A stretch of 64,000 bases of DNA. Source: Paracidovorax anthurii. GTDB lineage: Bacteria > Pseudomonadota > Gammaproteobacteria > Burkholderiales > Burkholderiaceae_C. The position numbers were made by a program, and so were the translations under genes. Below, one piece after another: positions 23,186 to 32,455 of the stretch. The stretch spans positions 51,877 through 115,876 of the forward strand of contig NZ_QLTA01000012.1 of NCBI RefSeq assembly GCF_003269065.1, given 5' to 3'. Below the pieces are notes generated by a model. That model was not told the DNA's origin, ran no database searches, and saw nothing but the letters and a program-made list of their open reading frames with translations. The number at the start of each line of letters is the position of its first letter. The stretch's first letter is position 1.

Positions 23186-24061
23186 ATGGCCCGGGTGTCC
23201 TCCATCCTCCTGAACGCCGACCTGCACTGCCACTCCGTGGTGTCCGACGGCACGCTCACGCCCGAGGCGCTGGCCGAGCGGGCCCATGCCAACGGCGTCG
23301 AGCTGTGGGCCCTCACCGACCACGACGAGGTGGGCGGCCAGCACCGCGCCATCGCCGCGGCGGCGGCCCGAGGCATGGCCTACCTGACGGGCGTGGAGAT
23401 CTCGGTGACGTTCATCGGCACCACCGTGCACATCGTGGGCCTGGGCTTCGACCCGGACGACGCGCGGCTCGTGCAGGGCTTGGCCGAGACGCGCGGCGGC
23501 CGCGGCCAGCGCGCGCACGAGATGGCCCGGCAGCTCGCCCAGGCGGGCATCCCCGATGCCTACGAAGGCGCGCTGCGCTACGTGGGCAATCCGGAACTCA
23601 TCTCGCGCACGCACTTCGCGCGCTTCCTCGTCGAGACCCGGGTCTGCCGGGACACACAGGAGGTCTTCCGCAAATTCCTCACCGAAGGCAAGCCCGGCTA
23701 CGTGCCGCACCGCTGGGCCACGCTGGGCGACGCCGTGCGCTGGATCACCGAGGCCGGCGGCATGGCCGTGATCGCGCATCCGGCGCGCTACAAATTCACG
23801 GCGACGCAGGAATACGCGCTGTTTTCCGAATTCCGCCAGCACGGCGGGCGCGGCGTGGAGGTGGTCACCGGCAGCCACTCGGTCCCGGAATACGCCATCT
23901 ACGCCGCCATGGCGAAAGAGTTCGATCTGGCCGCGTCGCGCGGCAGCGATTTCCACAGCCCCGAGGAATCGCACACCGACCTCGGAACCCTGCCGCCCCT
24001 GCCCGGAACCCTCACTCCCATCTGGGACCTGCTGGCCGACCGCATCCGGCGGCCGCATTGA
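23186..24061 (+). CDS. PHP-domain phosphoesterase (TrpH/RnaseAM-type)
   Basis: This 291-aa PHP-superfamily protein has the metal motifs DLHCHSVVSDG and ALTDHDEVGG near the start, then VIAHPARY and SRGSDFHSPEE. Members of this group hydrolyse 3',5'-nucleoside bisphosphates and short 5'-phosphorylated oligonucleotides. That activity is inferred from the match to E. coli YciV/TrpH-type proteins. I chose ATG at 23186; an in-frame upstream ATG gives a longer unconserved start. It precedes the YciO-like gene by 46 bases, a common pairing. Confidence 0.88.
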   Translation: MARVSSILLNADLHCHSVVSDGTLTPEALAERAHANGVELWALTDHDEVGGQHRAIAAAAARGMAYLTGVEISVTFIGTTVHIVGLGFDPDDARLVQGLAETRGGRGQRAHEMARQLAQAGIPDAYEGALRYVGNPELISRTHFARFLVETRVCRDTQEVFRKFLTEGKPGYVPHRWATLGDAVRWITEAGGMAVIAHPARYKFTATQEYALFSEFRQHGGRGVEVVTGSHSVPEYAIYAAMAKEFDLAASRGSDFHSPEESHTDLGTLPPLPGTLTPIWDLLADRIRRPH

Positions 24062-24107
24062 AGGGGGCCCCGCGCCCCCCTCCCCACCGTCCCGGACGCA
24101 TCGCGCC

Positions 24108-24743
24108 ATGGCCCAGTATTTCGAAGTCCACCCCGACAACCCGCAGCCGCGGCTGCTCAAGCAGGCCGCGGCGCTGCTCGCGCGCGGCGCCGTGCTGGCC
24201 GTGCCCACCGACTCCAGCTATGCGCTGGTCTGCCAGCTCGACGACAAGGACGCGGTGGACCGCCTGCGCCGCATCCGGCAGGTCGATGACAGGCACCACC
24301 TGACCCTGCTGTGCCGCGACCTCTCGGAGGTGTCGAACTACGCGCGCGTGGACAACCGGCAGTACCGCCTCGTCAAGCAGGCGACGCCCGGCCCCTACAC
24401 CTTCATCCTCGACGCCACCAAGGAAGTGCCGCGCCGCGTGAGCCACCCGCAGCGCAAGACCATCGGCCTGCGCGTGCCCGACCGCAAGGGCCTGCAACTG
24501 CTGCTGGAACTGCACGGCGCGCCGCTGCTGGCGACGACGCTGATCCCGCCGGGCGAGACCGAGCCCATGAACGACCCGGCCGAGATCCGCGCGCGCTTCG
24601 AGCACCAGATCGACGCCGTGGTGGACGCGGGCGCCTGCCCGCTGGAGCCCACGACGGTGGTGGACCTGACCGACATGGCCTCGGGCGGAGAGCCCCGCGT
24701 GGTGCGCGAGGGCCGGGGCAGCCTCGCCGCGCTGGGGCTCTGA
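24108..24743 (+). CDS. YciO/YrdC/Sua5-family protein
   Basis: This 211-aa protein has the YrdC fold that binds double-stranded RNA and nucleotides. Features are AVLAVPTDSSYALVCQL near residues 30-45, the PGPYTFILDATKEVPRR loop and KTIGLRVPD. These mark the YciO subgroup, related to but distinct from TsaC/Sua5, the enzyme that makes threonylcarbamoyl-AMP for tRNA t6A. Activity of YciO proteins is poorly defined. It lies in a probable two-gene unit with the PHP phosphoesterase. Confidence 0.85.
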   Translation: MAQYFEVHPDNPQPRLLKQAAALLARGAVLAVPTDSSYALVCQLDDKDAVDRLRRIRQVDDRHHLTLLCRDLSEVSNYARVDNRQYRLVKQATPGPYTFILDATKEVPRRVSHPQRKTIGLRVPDRKGLQLLLELHGAPLLATTLIPPGETEPMNDPAEIRARFEHQIDAVVDAGACPLEPTTVVDLTDMASGGEPRVVREGRGSLAALGL

Positions 24744-24870
24744 GGCCGGCCGCGGCGGCCCGGAAAGCCCCCGCGAGCCATGCCGCGCGTCCTCGCCGCT
24801 CCCTGCGTTGCGGAGTCTCTCCGCTGCGCGATGGGAAAGGATGGCGCGTCCGGTCCGGCGCCAGCCCGGC

Positions 24871-26073
24871 TCAGTCCAGCTTGAACGCCCCCACCGCGCT
24901 CTGCAGATCGCGCGCGCGCTCGTTGAGCGCCGCCGCCGCGCGCGAGGCCTGCTGCACCAGGGCGGCGTTCTGCTGCGTGGCGCCGTCCATCTGGGCCACG
25001 GACTGGTTCACGTGGGCGATGCCCTCGCTCTGCTCCTGCAGGGCATGGGAGATCTCGCCCAGCAGCGTGGACACCTGCCCCACGGACTGCACGATCTCCT
25101 GCATGGTGCGGCCCGCCTCGCCCACCAGTTCGGCGCCGCTCTGCACCTGCTCCACCGAGGTGCCGATCAGCCCCTTGATCTCGCGCGCGGCCACGGCGCT
25201 GCGCTGCGCGAGGCTGCGCACCTCCGCCGCCACCACGGCGAAGCCCCGGCCCTGCTCGCCCGCGCGCGCGGCCTCCACGGCGGCGTTGAGCGCCAGGATG
25301 TTGGTCTGGAACGCGATGCCCTCGATCACCTGGATGATGTCCACGATCTGGTTGGAGCTGCCGCTGATGGCCTGCATGGTCTGCACCACCCGGCCCACCA
25401 CGGCGCCCCCGCGCTCGGCCGTGCCCGAGGCCGTGACGGCCAGGCCGCTGGCCGACCGCGCCCGATCGGCGTTCTGGCGCACGGTGGCGGTGAGCTGCTC
25501 CATGCTCGCCGCGCTCTCGGCCAGGGACGACACCTGCTCTCCGGTGCGGCGCGCCAGATCCCCATTGCCCGCGTCGATCTCGCCCGCGCTGGTGCCGATG
25601 GCGTCGGTGGATTGCTGGATGCGCGCGACCAGCTCGGTCAGGGTGTCTTCCATGGTGCCCAGCGCGTTCAGCAGGCGGCCGAAGTCGCCCTGCAGGTCGG
25701 AGCTGAATTCCTGGCTCAGGTCGCCTGCCGCCACCGTCTCGGCGATCAGGATGGCCTGGTCGAGCGGCGCCACGATGCCCCGGCGCAGCAGCACGAAGGC
25801 CGCGCCCGCCACCACGAACACGGCGCAGCCCAGGCCCAGCAGCCATGCGCGCATGCCCGCCAGCTCGGATTGCGCGGACGCCATGGCGCGCTCGATGGGC
25901 GCACGCTGCGCGGCATCCGGCAGGCTGGCGGTGGCCTGCAACGCGGCGCGATGGGCCTCCTGCGCCCGGCCGATGTCGGCCAGCCCCACGCCCATGAGGG
26001 CGGCCACCAGCAGCGCGAGCGCGCCGAACGCCAGGACGAGCCGGGTCCCGGTCCGCAAGCCATCCCAAGCCAT
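24871..26073 (-). CDS. Methyl-accepting chemotaxis protein, short form
   Basis: This 400-aa receptor has two transmembrane helices ([19 protein letters not shown] and [19 protein letters not shown]) enclosing a small periplasmic region of only about 80 residues. A HAMP-like segment and a signalling domain follow. The hairpin tip is [21 protein letters not shown], nearly identical to the first receptor. It lacks a WETF tail and ends AVGAFKLD. The short sensor suggests it either binds a small ligand or relays signals from a partner. It is not in an operon with the first receptor. Confidence 0.92.
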   Translation of the reverse strand: MAWDGLRTGTRLVLAFGALALLVAALMGVGLADIGRAQEAHRAALQATASLPDAAQRAPIERAMASAQSELAGMRAWLLGLGCAVFVVAGAAFVLLRRGIVAPLDQAILIAETVAAGDLSQEFSSDLQGDFGRLLNALGTMEDTLTELVARIQQSTDAIGTSAGEIDAGNGDLARRTGEQVSSLAESAASMEQLTATVRQNADRARSASGLAVTASGTAERGGAVVGRVVQTMQAISGSSNQIVDIIQVIEGIAFQTNILALNAAVEAARAGEQGRGFAVVAAEVRSLAQRSAVAAREIKGLIGTSVEQVQSGAELVGEAGRTMQEIVQSVGQVSTLLGEISHALQEQSEGIAHVNQSVAQMDGATQQNAALVQQASRAAAALNERARDLQSAVGAFKLD

Positions 26074-26268
26074 AAGCCGCGTCTCCTGCCGTGTGTTGTG
26101 TTCCGGGCGCCAGCGGCCCTTGTCGGCGTTGCATATCGCAACATTTGGTGCATGCTAACGCCTGTTTATGCCAACCGGCCCGAGGGGTTCCCCTGCCCGC
26201 GCGCCGCGCGCCATGGACGCCGCGCCCGCAGGAGCAGGCCCCTTCGCACCTTCTGAGACAATCCGCCG

Positions 26269-26937
26269 GTGGACTTCTCCAACCTCATCCAAACCGTACT
26301 CATCTACGCCCTGCCGGTGCTCTTCGCCATCACCGTGCACGAAGCGGCCCACGGCTATGCCGCACGGCATTTCGGGGACAACACCGCGCTGATGATGGGG
26401 CGCATCACGCTCAACCCGGTCAAGCACATCGACCCCGTCGGCACCATCCTGATGCCGCTGCTGCTGTACTTCGCCACGTCGGGCACGTTCCTCTTCGGCT
26501 ATGCCAAGCCGGTGCCGGTCAATGTCGGCAACCTGCGCAACCCCAAGCGCGACATGGTCTGGGTGGCGCTGGCCGGGCCGGCATCGAACTTCGTGCAGGC
26601 CATCCTCTGGGCGGTGCTGCTGGTGGCGCTCGTGGGCTTCGGCGTGCAGGAGCGCTTCTTCTCCGAGATGGCGCGCGCAGGCGTGCTGGTGAACCTCGTG
26701 ATGTGGGCCTTCAACCTCTTTCCGCTGCCGCCGCTCGACGGCGGGCGCATCCTGGTGGGCCTGCTGCCCTGGCGGCAGGCGCAGTGGCTCTCGCGCATCG
26801 AGCCCTACGGCTTCTTCATCGTGCTGGCGCTGGTGGTGGCGGGCATCGTGGGCACGCTGTGGCTGCGGCCGCTGATGGCGCTGGGCTATACGGTGATCAA
26901 CCTGCTGCTCACACCCCTCACCGCGCTGCTGGGCTGA
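26269..26937 (+). CDS. Site-2 protease family (M50) membrane metalloprotease
   Basis: This 222-aa polytopic protein carries the zinc motif HEAAH in ITVHEAAHGYAARHFGD and the second ligand region FNLFPLPPLDGGRIL, both characteristic of M50 peptidases. It lacks a PDZ domain, so it belongs to the compact group (YwhC-like). Such proteins are found near tryptophanyl-tRNA synthetase or nearby genes in many proteobacteria, but their substrates are unknown. GTG at 26269 starts the family-like MDFSNLIQT. Confidence 0.88.
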   Translation: MDFSNLIQTVLIYALPVLFAITVHEAAHGYAARHFGDNTALMMGRITLNPVKHIDPVGTILMPLLLYFATSGTFLFGYAKPVPVNVGNLRNPKRDMVWVALAGPASNFVQAILWAVLLVALVGFGVQERFFSEMARAGVLVNLVMWAFNLFPLPPLDGGRILVGLLPWRQAQWLSRIEPYGFFIVLALVVAGIVGTLWLRPLMALGYTVINLLLTPLTALLG

Positions 26938-27013
26938 ACCCCGAGGCGCTATCCGTTCCTTTTCCGAAGGGGCCGCACGGCTCCCCCTTCCGTCTCACCG
27001 CCTTCCGACGACC

Positions 27014-28318
27014 ATGAGCACCACGCGCTTCCTCACCGGCATCACGACCACGGGCACGCCCCACCTGGGCAACTTCGTCGGCTCCATCCGCCCCTCGGTG
27101 GCGGCGAGCCTGCAGCCCGGCGTGCAAAGCTTCTACTTCCTGGCCGACTACCACGCGCTCATCAAGTGCGAAGACCCGGCGCGCATCCAGCGCTCCACGC
27201 TGGAGATCGCGGCCAGCTGGCTCGCGGCGGGCCTGGACCCGGAGCACGTGACGTTCTACCGCCAGTCCGACATTCCCGAGATTCCCGAGCTGAACTGGCT
27301 GCTGTCGTGCGTGACGGGCAAGGGCGTGCTCAACCGCGCGCATGCCTACAAGGCCGCGCAGGACAGGAACGAGGCCGCCGGCCGCGAGACGGACGACGGC
27401 GTGACGGCGGGGCTCTTCATGTACCCGGTGCTCATGGGCGCCGACATCCTGATGTTCAAGGCCCACAAGGTGCCCGTGGGGCGCGACCAGGTGCAGCACA
27501 TCGAGATGGCGCGCGACATGGCGTCGAGCTTCAACCACCTGTACGGCGAGCGGTTCGTGCTGCCCGAGGCGGTGATCGACGAGCACGTGGCCACGCTGCC
27601 CGGCCTGGACGGCCGCAAGATGAGCAAGAGCTACGACAACACGATCCCGCTCTTCACGCCGCGCGACCAGCTGCGCAAGCTCATCGGCGGCATCCAGACC
27701 GACTCGCGCGCGCCCGGCGAGCCCAAGGACACCAAGGGCTCGGCCCTGTTCCAGATCTACCAGGCCTTCGCCACCGGGGCCGAGGCCGAGGCGCTGCGCC
27801 GGCAATATGCCGAGGGCATCGCCTGGGGCGACGCCAAGCAGATCCTCTTCGAGCGCGTGGACAGCGTGATCGGCCCGATGCGCGAACGCTACGAGGCGCT
27901 GATCGCCGACCCCGGCCGCATCGAGGACACGCTGCTGGCCGGCGCCGAGCGCGCCCGCGCGCTGGCCACGCCCTTCATCCGCGAGCTGCGCGGCGCCGTG
28001 GGGCTGCGCAGCCTGCGCGGCGGCGCGGCCCCGGCCGGCACGCCCAAGGCGACGGGCAAGGGCCCGGCGCTGCCCTCGTTCAAGCAGTACCGCGAGGCGG
28101 ACGGCAAGTGCTACTTCAAGCTGGTGGCCGCCGACGGCCGCCTGCTGCTGCAGAGCACCGGTTTCGACGCCCCGCGCGACGCGGGCCAGGCCATCGCGCG
28201 GCTGCAGAAGGAGGCCGGCGCCCTGGCCGCGCTGGCCGACCGGCTGGCACCGGTGGAAGGGGTGGCGGCCGCCGACGTGGAGGCCGCGCTCCAGGCCCTG
28301 GCCGAAGCCGCTGCCTGA
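27014..28318 (+). CDS. trpS: Tryptophan--tRNA ligase with C-terminal DUF1508-like extension
   Basis: This class I synthetase activates tryptophan. The HIGH-type motif is TPHLGN and the KMSKS loop is GRKMSKS. DQVQHIEMARDMA lies in the active site. At 434 aa it is about 100 residues longer than the E. coli enzyme. The extra C-terminal segment contains YREADGKCYFKLVAADGRLL and DAPRDAGQAIARLQ, a pattern like DUF1508/YegP domains. Such extended TrpS proteins occur in Burkholderiales. It lies 76 bases after the M50 protease gene on the same strand. Confidence 0.96.
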   Translation: MSTTRFLTGITTTGTPHLGNFVGSIRPSVAASLQPGVQSFYFLADYHALIKCEDPARIQRSTLEIAASWLAAGLDPEHVTFYRQSDIPEIPELNWLLSCVTGKGVLNRAHAYKAAQDRNEAAGRETDDGVTAGLFMYPVLMGADILMFKAHKVPVGRDQVQHIEMARDMASSFNHLYGERFVLPEAVIDEHVATLPGLDGRKMSKSYDNTIPLFTPRDQLRKLIGGIQTDSRAPGEPKDTKGSALFQIYQAFATGAEAEALRRQYAEGIAWGDAKQILFERVDSVIGPMRERYEALIADPGRIEDTLLAGAERARALATPFIRELRGAVGLRSLRGGAAPAGTPKATGKGPALPSFKQYREADGKCYFKLVAADGRLLLQSTGFDAPRDAGQAIARLQKEAGALAALADRLAPVEGVAAADVEAALQALAEAAA

Positions 28319-28333
28319 CATCCGCCCGCCAAA

Positions 28334-28349
28334 GGCCCCGGAAGGGGCC
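28334..28349 (+). terminator. GC hairpin downstream of trpS
   Basis: Arms GGCCCC and GGGGCC are separated by GGAA, 15 bases after the trpS stop. The stem is stable but no continuous T-run follows, so it may be a weak or Rho-assisted terminator. Confidence 0.35.
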
Positions 28350-28373
28350 GGGAGCGTATTTCAGGGTGAAACA

Positions 28374-28425
28374 GGCTCCATGTCGCCGTATTTTCTACAT
28401 ACTTCGCTATTAAATAGATAGCAAA
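28374..28425. repeat. 52-bp dispersed intergenic repeat, copy 2
   Basis: This unit shares GGCTCCATGTCG, TTTTCTAC, GCTATT and ATAGCAAA with the copy at 16347-16398. It lies between trpS and the 3' end of the phosphopantetheinyl transferase gene, at the edge where core genome meets the siderophore locus. Confidence 0.75.
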
Positions 28426-28444
28426 CGCCATGCGGCGATAGGCA

Positions 28445-29167
28445 TCATCCGGCCTCGCCCGCCCACGGGGCGGGGCCCTGCACCCAGGCCAGGGCGGCCT
28501 CGTAGCCCGGCGGGGCCGGCAGCGCGCACGCCTGCACGGCGGCCCCCTGCAGCGCCCCGTCCAGCCGCACCCGCAGGCCCTCGGATGCTGCGGGCGCCGC
28601 GCCGGCAACCCGCTCCACCGTGACCGATCGCAGGTGCTCGGTGACCCCCAGCCCCAGGCACTTGAGCACGGCTTCCTTCACCGTCCAGATCGTGAAGAAA
28701 TCCGGGCGCACCCCGGGGCCGGCCGCGATCTCGCCCGCGGACAGCACCAGCGCTTCGAGCGACGCGGTGTCCGCCCCGCGGGCGCTGTGCTCGACATCCA
28801 CGCCCACCGCGAAGCCGCCCTCGGCGATCGCGATGAGCGCGCACTCGCCGGAGTGCGACACATTGAAATCCAGCCGACCCGGCGCCGCCAGCACCGGCCG
28901 CCCCCGGGTGGTGGCGGCCAGGGGCACGGCCTCGACCGGCAGCCCCAGGCGCGCGCCCAGCAGCCGGCGCAGCGCCGCACGGGTGCGGACCGAGCGCACG
29001 GCATCGGCGGGCCGCAGGAAGCGCCGCGCATGCGCGACCTCGCTGGCGGCCAGCACGGCCCAGTCCGCCGGCGGCGCCGGCTCATCCAGATCGAGCGGCA
29101 CACGCCACACGCGCAGGCCCTCGGGCACGGTGGCGGGCAGGGGCCACTCCACAGGGGGCATCGTCAT
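28445..29167 (-). CDS. Sfp-type 4'-phosphopantetheinyl transferase
   Basis: This enzyme moves the phosphopantetheine arm of CoA onto the carrier-domain serines, activating the assembly line. Family motifs are complete: FNVSHSGE, VGVDVEH with the metal ligands, and FTIWTVKEAVLKCLGLG with the WxxKEA core. The length of 240 aa fits the Sfp group rather than the AcpS group. ATG at 29167 was chosen; GTG or ATG codons further upstream have no family match. It closes the left block of the siderophore locus and is the obvious partner for the five carrier domains of the NRPS and PKS proteins at 38-55 kb. Confidence 0.94.
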   Translation of the reverse strand: MTMPPVEWPLPATVPEGLRVWRVPLDLDEPAPPADWAVLAASEVAHARRFLRPADAVRSVRTRAALRRLLGARLGLPVEAVPLAATTRGRPVLAAPGRLDFNVSHSGECALIAIAEGGFAVGVDVEHSARGADTASLEALVLSAGEIAAGPGVRPDFFTIWTVKEAVLKCLGLGVTEHLRSVTVERVAGAAPAASEGLRVRLDGALQGAAVQACALPAPPGYEAALAWVQGPAPWAGEAG

Positions 29168-29256
29168 GGCGTGATGGAGGCAAGGGGCATGGGCGCGCAT
29201 TGTCGCGCGCGCCACGGGCGGGCAGCGCCGCGCCCGCATCGGCCACCCCTTCTCAT

Positions 29257-29357
29257 ACGGGTTTGCCATCAAAGAGAGAACAAGGCGCGAAGCTGCAGAC
29301 AGTGCAGCAGCACGGCAAAGCGAAGCAACGCCGTTATTTTTTTGATGGCGAAACCGT
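29257..29357. repeat. Long imperfect inverted repeat after the ornithine hydroxylase gene
   Basis: ACGGGTTTGCCATCAAA (29257-29273) and TTTGATGGCGAAACCGT (29341-29357) are inverted copies, matching at 14 of 17 positions. They enclose a spacer with a smaller perfect stem, GCTGCA/TGCAGC (29292-29308). The right arm touches the stop codon of the hydroxylase. On the minus-strand transcript it lies between this gene and the phosphopantetheinyl transferase. It may end or stabilise the upstream mRNA. Confidence 0.45.
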
Positions 29358-29358
29358 A

Positions 29359-30717
29359 TCAGGCCACGTGCAGGCGCTCGCTCTCCTGGGCGCCGCCCAG
29401 GGCCAGCCCGTACGCCGCCGGCGCGCCGCCCCGGGTGCGGATCGGCTCGCGGCCCTGCGGCAGCGCGGCCAGCAGCGCGTGGCCGATCTCGCCCGTGCGC
29501 ACGGCCGTCACCGACAGCAGCGTGTCGCTCAGGCCATGGCTGTCCTCGCAGGCGCCCTGCAGGAAGATGGCGGGTCGGAAGTCCGGCGCCGTCTGCAGGC
29601 GGTAGGAGCGGTCCACCGTGAAATCGCCCAGGTGGGCCGCCAGCGACCCGAGCACGCCGCGGTGCGCCTCGCGCTCGTAGCCCGTGGCCAGCACCACGGC
29701 GTCGTAGCGCACGGTCTGCTCCTCGCCCCCGTCGCAGTCGAAGAGGGTGAGGTAGACCCCCGAATCGTCGGCGCGCACGGCGCGCACCTCGTGCTGGCGC
29801 AGCATGCGCAGGCGGTTGCCGCGGGCCACCTTCTGCTCGTAGAACACCTTGAAGATCTGCTGGATCAGCTCCAGGTCCGCGACGGCGTAGTTGGTGTGCG
29901 CGTATTCCTTGAGCAGCGCCGCGCGCTCGCCCTCGGAGCGGCTGAAGATGTAGTCGGTGAAGTCGGCGTTGAACACCTCGTTGACGAACGGGCTGTCGTC
30001 CGAGGGGCGGATGGAGCGCGCGCGCATCACCAGGTCGATCTCGGGCGCGTTCGGGCGGCCCTGCAGGTCCATGAAGATCTCCGCCGCGCTCTGCCCGGCG
30101 CCGACGATGGCGATGCTGCGCGCCTCGCCATGGCGGGCGATGTCGCGCAGGTAGGTGTTCGAATGGAAGACGCGCGGGTCGTCCCGCAGGCCCCGGAACA
30201 TCTCGGGCACGCGGGCGGTGCCGCCCACGCCCACGATCAGGTTGCGCGCGCGCCGCTCCTGCACGCGGCCGGCCTCGTTGCGCGAGCGCACGCGCAGCAG
30301 CTCCACCGCGCCATCCGCGCCCAGCTCGGGCAGCACCTCGAACACCTCCTCGCCGTACGCGCAGATACCGTCGAACTGGCGCGCCGCCCAGCCCAGGTAG
30401 TCGTTGAACTCGTGGCGGCTCGGGTAGAAGTTCTTGAGGTTGATGAAGTCCGGCAGGCGGCCCTGCTCGTGCAGGTAGTTCAGGAAGGTGAAGCGGCTCT
30501 GGGGGTTGCGCAGCGTGGCGAGGTCCTTGAGGAAGGAGATCTGCATGTGCGAATGGTCGAGCAGCATGTTCGGGTGCCACGCGAAGCGGGACTGCCGCTC
30601 GATGAAAAAGGCCTGGGCCGAGCGGCCCTGCGCCTCGCGGCGCTCTTCGAGCGCGATGGCCAGCGCGACGTTGGAAGGGCCGAAGCCGATACCGATCAGG
30701 TCATGGATGTTCTGCAT
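29359..30717 (-). CDS. L-ornithine N5-monooxygenase (PvdA/SidA family)
   Basis: This flavin- and NADPH-dependent enzyme hydroxylates the side-chain amine of ornithine (possibly lysine), the first step to a hydroxamate ligand. FAD-binding GIGFGPSN is at the N-terminus. The substrate region HPNMLLDHSHMQISFLKDLA is highly characteristic, the NADPH motif is GAGQSAAEI, and the terminal FAD motif is VLATGYERE. The length is 452 aa. AAGGAG precedes the ATG. The ABC exporter gene is 49 bases upstream. It is the only N-hydroxylase in the locus and must serve every hydroxamate in the product. Confidence 0.95.
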   Translation of the reverse strand: MQNIHDLIGIGFGPSNVALAIALEERREAQGRSAQAFFIERQSRFAWHPNMLLDHSHMQISFLKDLATLRNPQSRFTFLNYLHEQGRLPDFINLKNFYPSRHEFNDYLGWAARQFDGICAYGEEVFEVLPELGADGAVELLRVRSRNEAGRVQERRARNLIVGVGGTARVPEMFRGLRDDPRVFHSNTYLRDIARHGEARSIAIVGAGQSAAEIFMDLQGRPNAPEIDLVMRARSIRPSDDSPFVNEVFNADFTDYIFSRSEGERAALLKEYAHTNYAVADLELIQQIFKVFYEQKVARGNRLRMLRQHEVRAVRADDSGVYLTLFDCDGGEEQTVRYDAVVLATGYEREAHRGVLGSLAAHLGDFTVDRSYRLQTAPDFRPAIFLQGACEDSHGLSDTLLSVTAVRTGEIGHALLAALPQGREPIRTRGGAPAAYGLALGGAQESERLHVA

Positions 30718-30766
30718 GGAATGACAACTCCTTGGAAAAAGGGATGGGCCGGATGCGCCTCGGGCG

Positions 30767-32455
30767 TCAGGCGGCCAGGCTCTCGCGGTCCGCGCGGACC
30801 CGGTTCTCGGTGATGCGCCCCGCGCGCATCTGGACCACCCGGTCGGCCAGGTGGAAGTAGCGGTCGTCGTGCGAGATGACGACCAGCAGATGCCCCTTGG
30901 CGCGCAGCTCGGGCAGCAGCTCGGTGTAGAAGAGGTGGCGGAACGCCGGGTCCTGGTCGGCGGCCCATTCGTCGAAGACCATCACCGGGCGGCCTTCGAG
31001 ATAGGCATGCACCAGCGCGAGCCGCTTGCGCTGGCCGGTGGAGAGGTCCACCGTGCTGAAGGCGCCGTCCTGCACGCGCACCTTGTGCGCGATCTCCAGG
31101 CGTTCGAGGTAGGGCCGTGCGGCCTCGGGCAGCGCGGCCATGCCGCCGCCCTCGCCGCCCGCGACGAGGTCCTCGAACAGGTAGAAGTCCGAGAGCACGG
31201 TGGTGAAGAGCTGCCGGTAGTCGTCGCGCGACTGCGCGGTGACGGGCTCGCCGTCGATCAGCACCTCGCCCTCCTGCGGCGCGTACAGGCCCAGCAGCAG
31301 CTTGATGAGCGTGGTCTTTCCGGAGCCGTTGTCGCCCACGACGAAGACCATCTCGCCGCGCCGCAGCTCCAGGTCCACGGGGCCCAGCGCGAAGGGCTCG
31401 GCGCCCTCCTGCGCTTCGAAGGTGTAGCGCACGCCGCGCAGCGAGATGCCCTGGGACAGCGCCGGCGCGGGCGCGGGGCGGTCCAGGTGCAGGTGCGGCT
31501 CGGGCGTGGCGAAGCGCGCGGAGAGATCGGCGATGCGCAGGAAGGCCACCTTCGCGCGGCCCACGTGCGGCAGCGTCATGGCGATCTGGTCGATCGGCCC
31601 CTTCAGGAACAGCAGCACCAGCACGAAGCCGCTGAGCACCGCCGGCTCGGTGGGCCGGAACGCGGCCCAGCCCATGATCAGCGCGATGATCAGGAAAAAG
31701 AGCGCCGCGCCGAACGCCGCCGCCACCACGTAGGTGTTGATGGCGCGGCTGTTGACGGTGCGGATCTGCGCCACGATGCGCTCGACCTGATCGCCCAGCA
31801 TGCGGTTGCGGCGCTCGCGGTGCATGCGCAGCTCCTTGGCGCCCTCGCTGATGGCGCGGTAGGCCTTGTGCAGGCTGTCCTCGTGCTCGCGTGCCTTCCA
31901 GAAGCCTTTCTCGGCCCGCGTCTGCGCGGCGATCTGCAGGGTGGCGCCCACCACCAGCGCGACCAGCACCAGGGCGAACAGCGGCAGCGAGAGCCAGGCC
32001 AGGTAGAGCAGGCAGCCGAGCGCGATGGCGAACCCGATCAGGGCCGACGACAGCACGAAGGCGGCATCGCTGATCATGTCCACGTCCTGCGAGAGCACGG
32101 GCATGAGGCGGTGCGTGCGGTAGCGCTCCAGCGCATCGATGGGGGCCGAAAGGATCTTCTGCGCGAGGCTGATGCGCACCTGCGCCACCAGCCGCTGCCC
32201 CACGAAGTTGGTGGAGACGTCCGACACCAGGCGCCCGCCCAGGGCCGCCACGCACAGCGCGACGAAGGTCCCGAGCAAGGCCCCGGACATGCCGGCCTCC
32301 TGGTTCAGCGTGTCGTTGACGGTGCGCAGCAGCAGCACCGTGGCGATGCCGGAGGCGAGGCCGCAGACGGTGGAGAGCGCGATCCACGGGAAGAACGGCC
32401 GCAGGAGGCGCGCCACCTCAGAGGCTCGGCCGTTCGGGGCTGGGGTTGGTGTCAT
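30767..32455 (-). CDS. PvdE/SyrD-type cyclic-peptide/siderophore ABC exporter
   Basis: This half-transporter has a six-helix membrane domain (residues ~1-310) fused to a nucleotide-binding domain. Walker A is GDNGSGKTT, the signature is the variant LSTGQRKRL, and Walker B is PVMVFDEWAADQDP. That signature and the DEWAADQ motif mark the cyclic-peptide export group, which includes PvdE of pyoverdine synthesis. It probably moves the siderophore or its precursor to the periplasm. ATG at 32455 gives 562 aa; upstream frame codons are not conserved. It is divergent from the FhuF-like gene. Confidence 0.93.
   Translation of the reverse strand: MTPTPAPNGRASEVARLLRPFFPWIALSTVCGLASGIATVLLLRTVNDTLNQEAGMSGALLGTFVALCVAALGGRLVSDVSTNFVGQRLVAQVRISLAQKILSAPIDALERYRTHRLMPVLSQDVDMISDAAFVLSSALIGFAIALGCLLYLAWLSLPLFALVLVALVVGATLQIAAQTRAEKGFWKAREHEDSLHKAYRAISEGAKELRMHRERRNRMLGDQVERIVAQIRTVNSRAINTYVVAAAFGAALFFLIIALIMGWAAFRPTEPAVLSGFVLVLLFLKGPIDQIAMTLPHVGRAKVAFLRIADLSARFATPEPHLHLDRPAPAPALSQGISLRGVRYTFEAQEGAEPFALGPVDLELRRGEMVFVVGDNGSGKTTLIKLLLGLYAPQEGEVLIDGEPVTAQSRDDYRQLFTTVLSDFYLFEDLVAGGEGGGMAALPEAARPYLERLEIAHKVRVQDGAFSTVDLSTGQRKRLALVHAYLEGRPVMVFDEWAADQDPAFRHLFYTELLPELRAKGHLLVVISHDDRYFHLADRVVQMRAGRITENRVRADRESLAA

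Noticed and set aside
26958..26990. GAAGGGG/CCCCCTTC pairing between the M50 protease and trpS
   Set aside because: The arms pair imperfectly and no T-run follows; I could not support a terminator or leader peptide for trpS.
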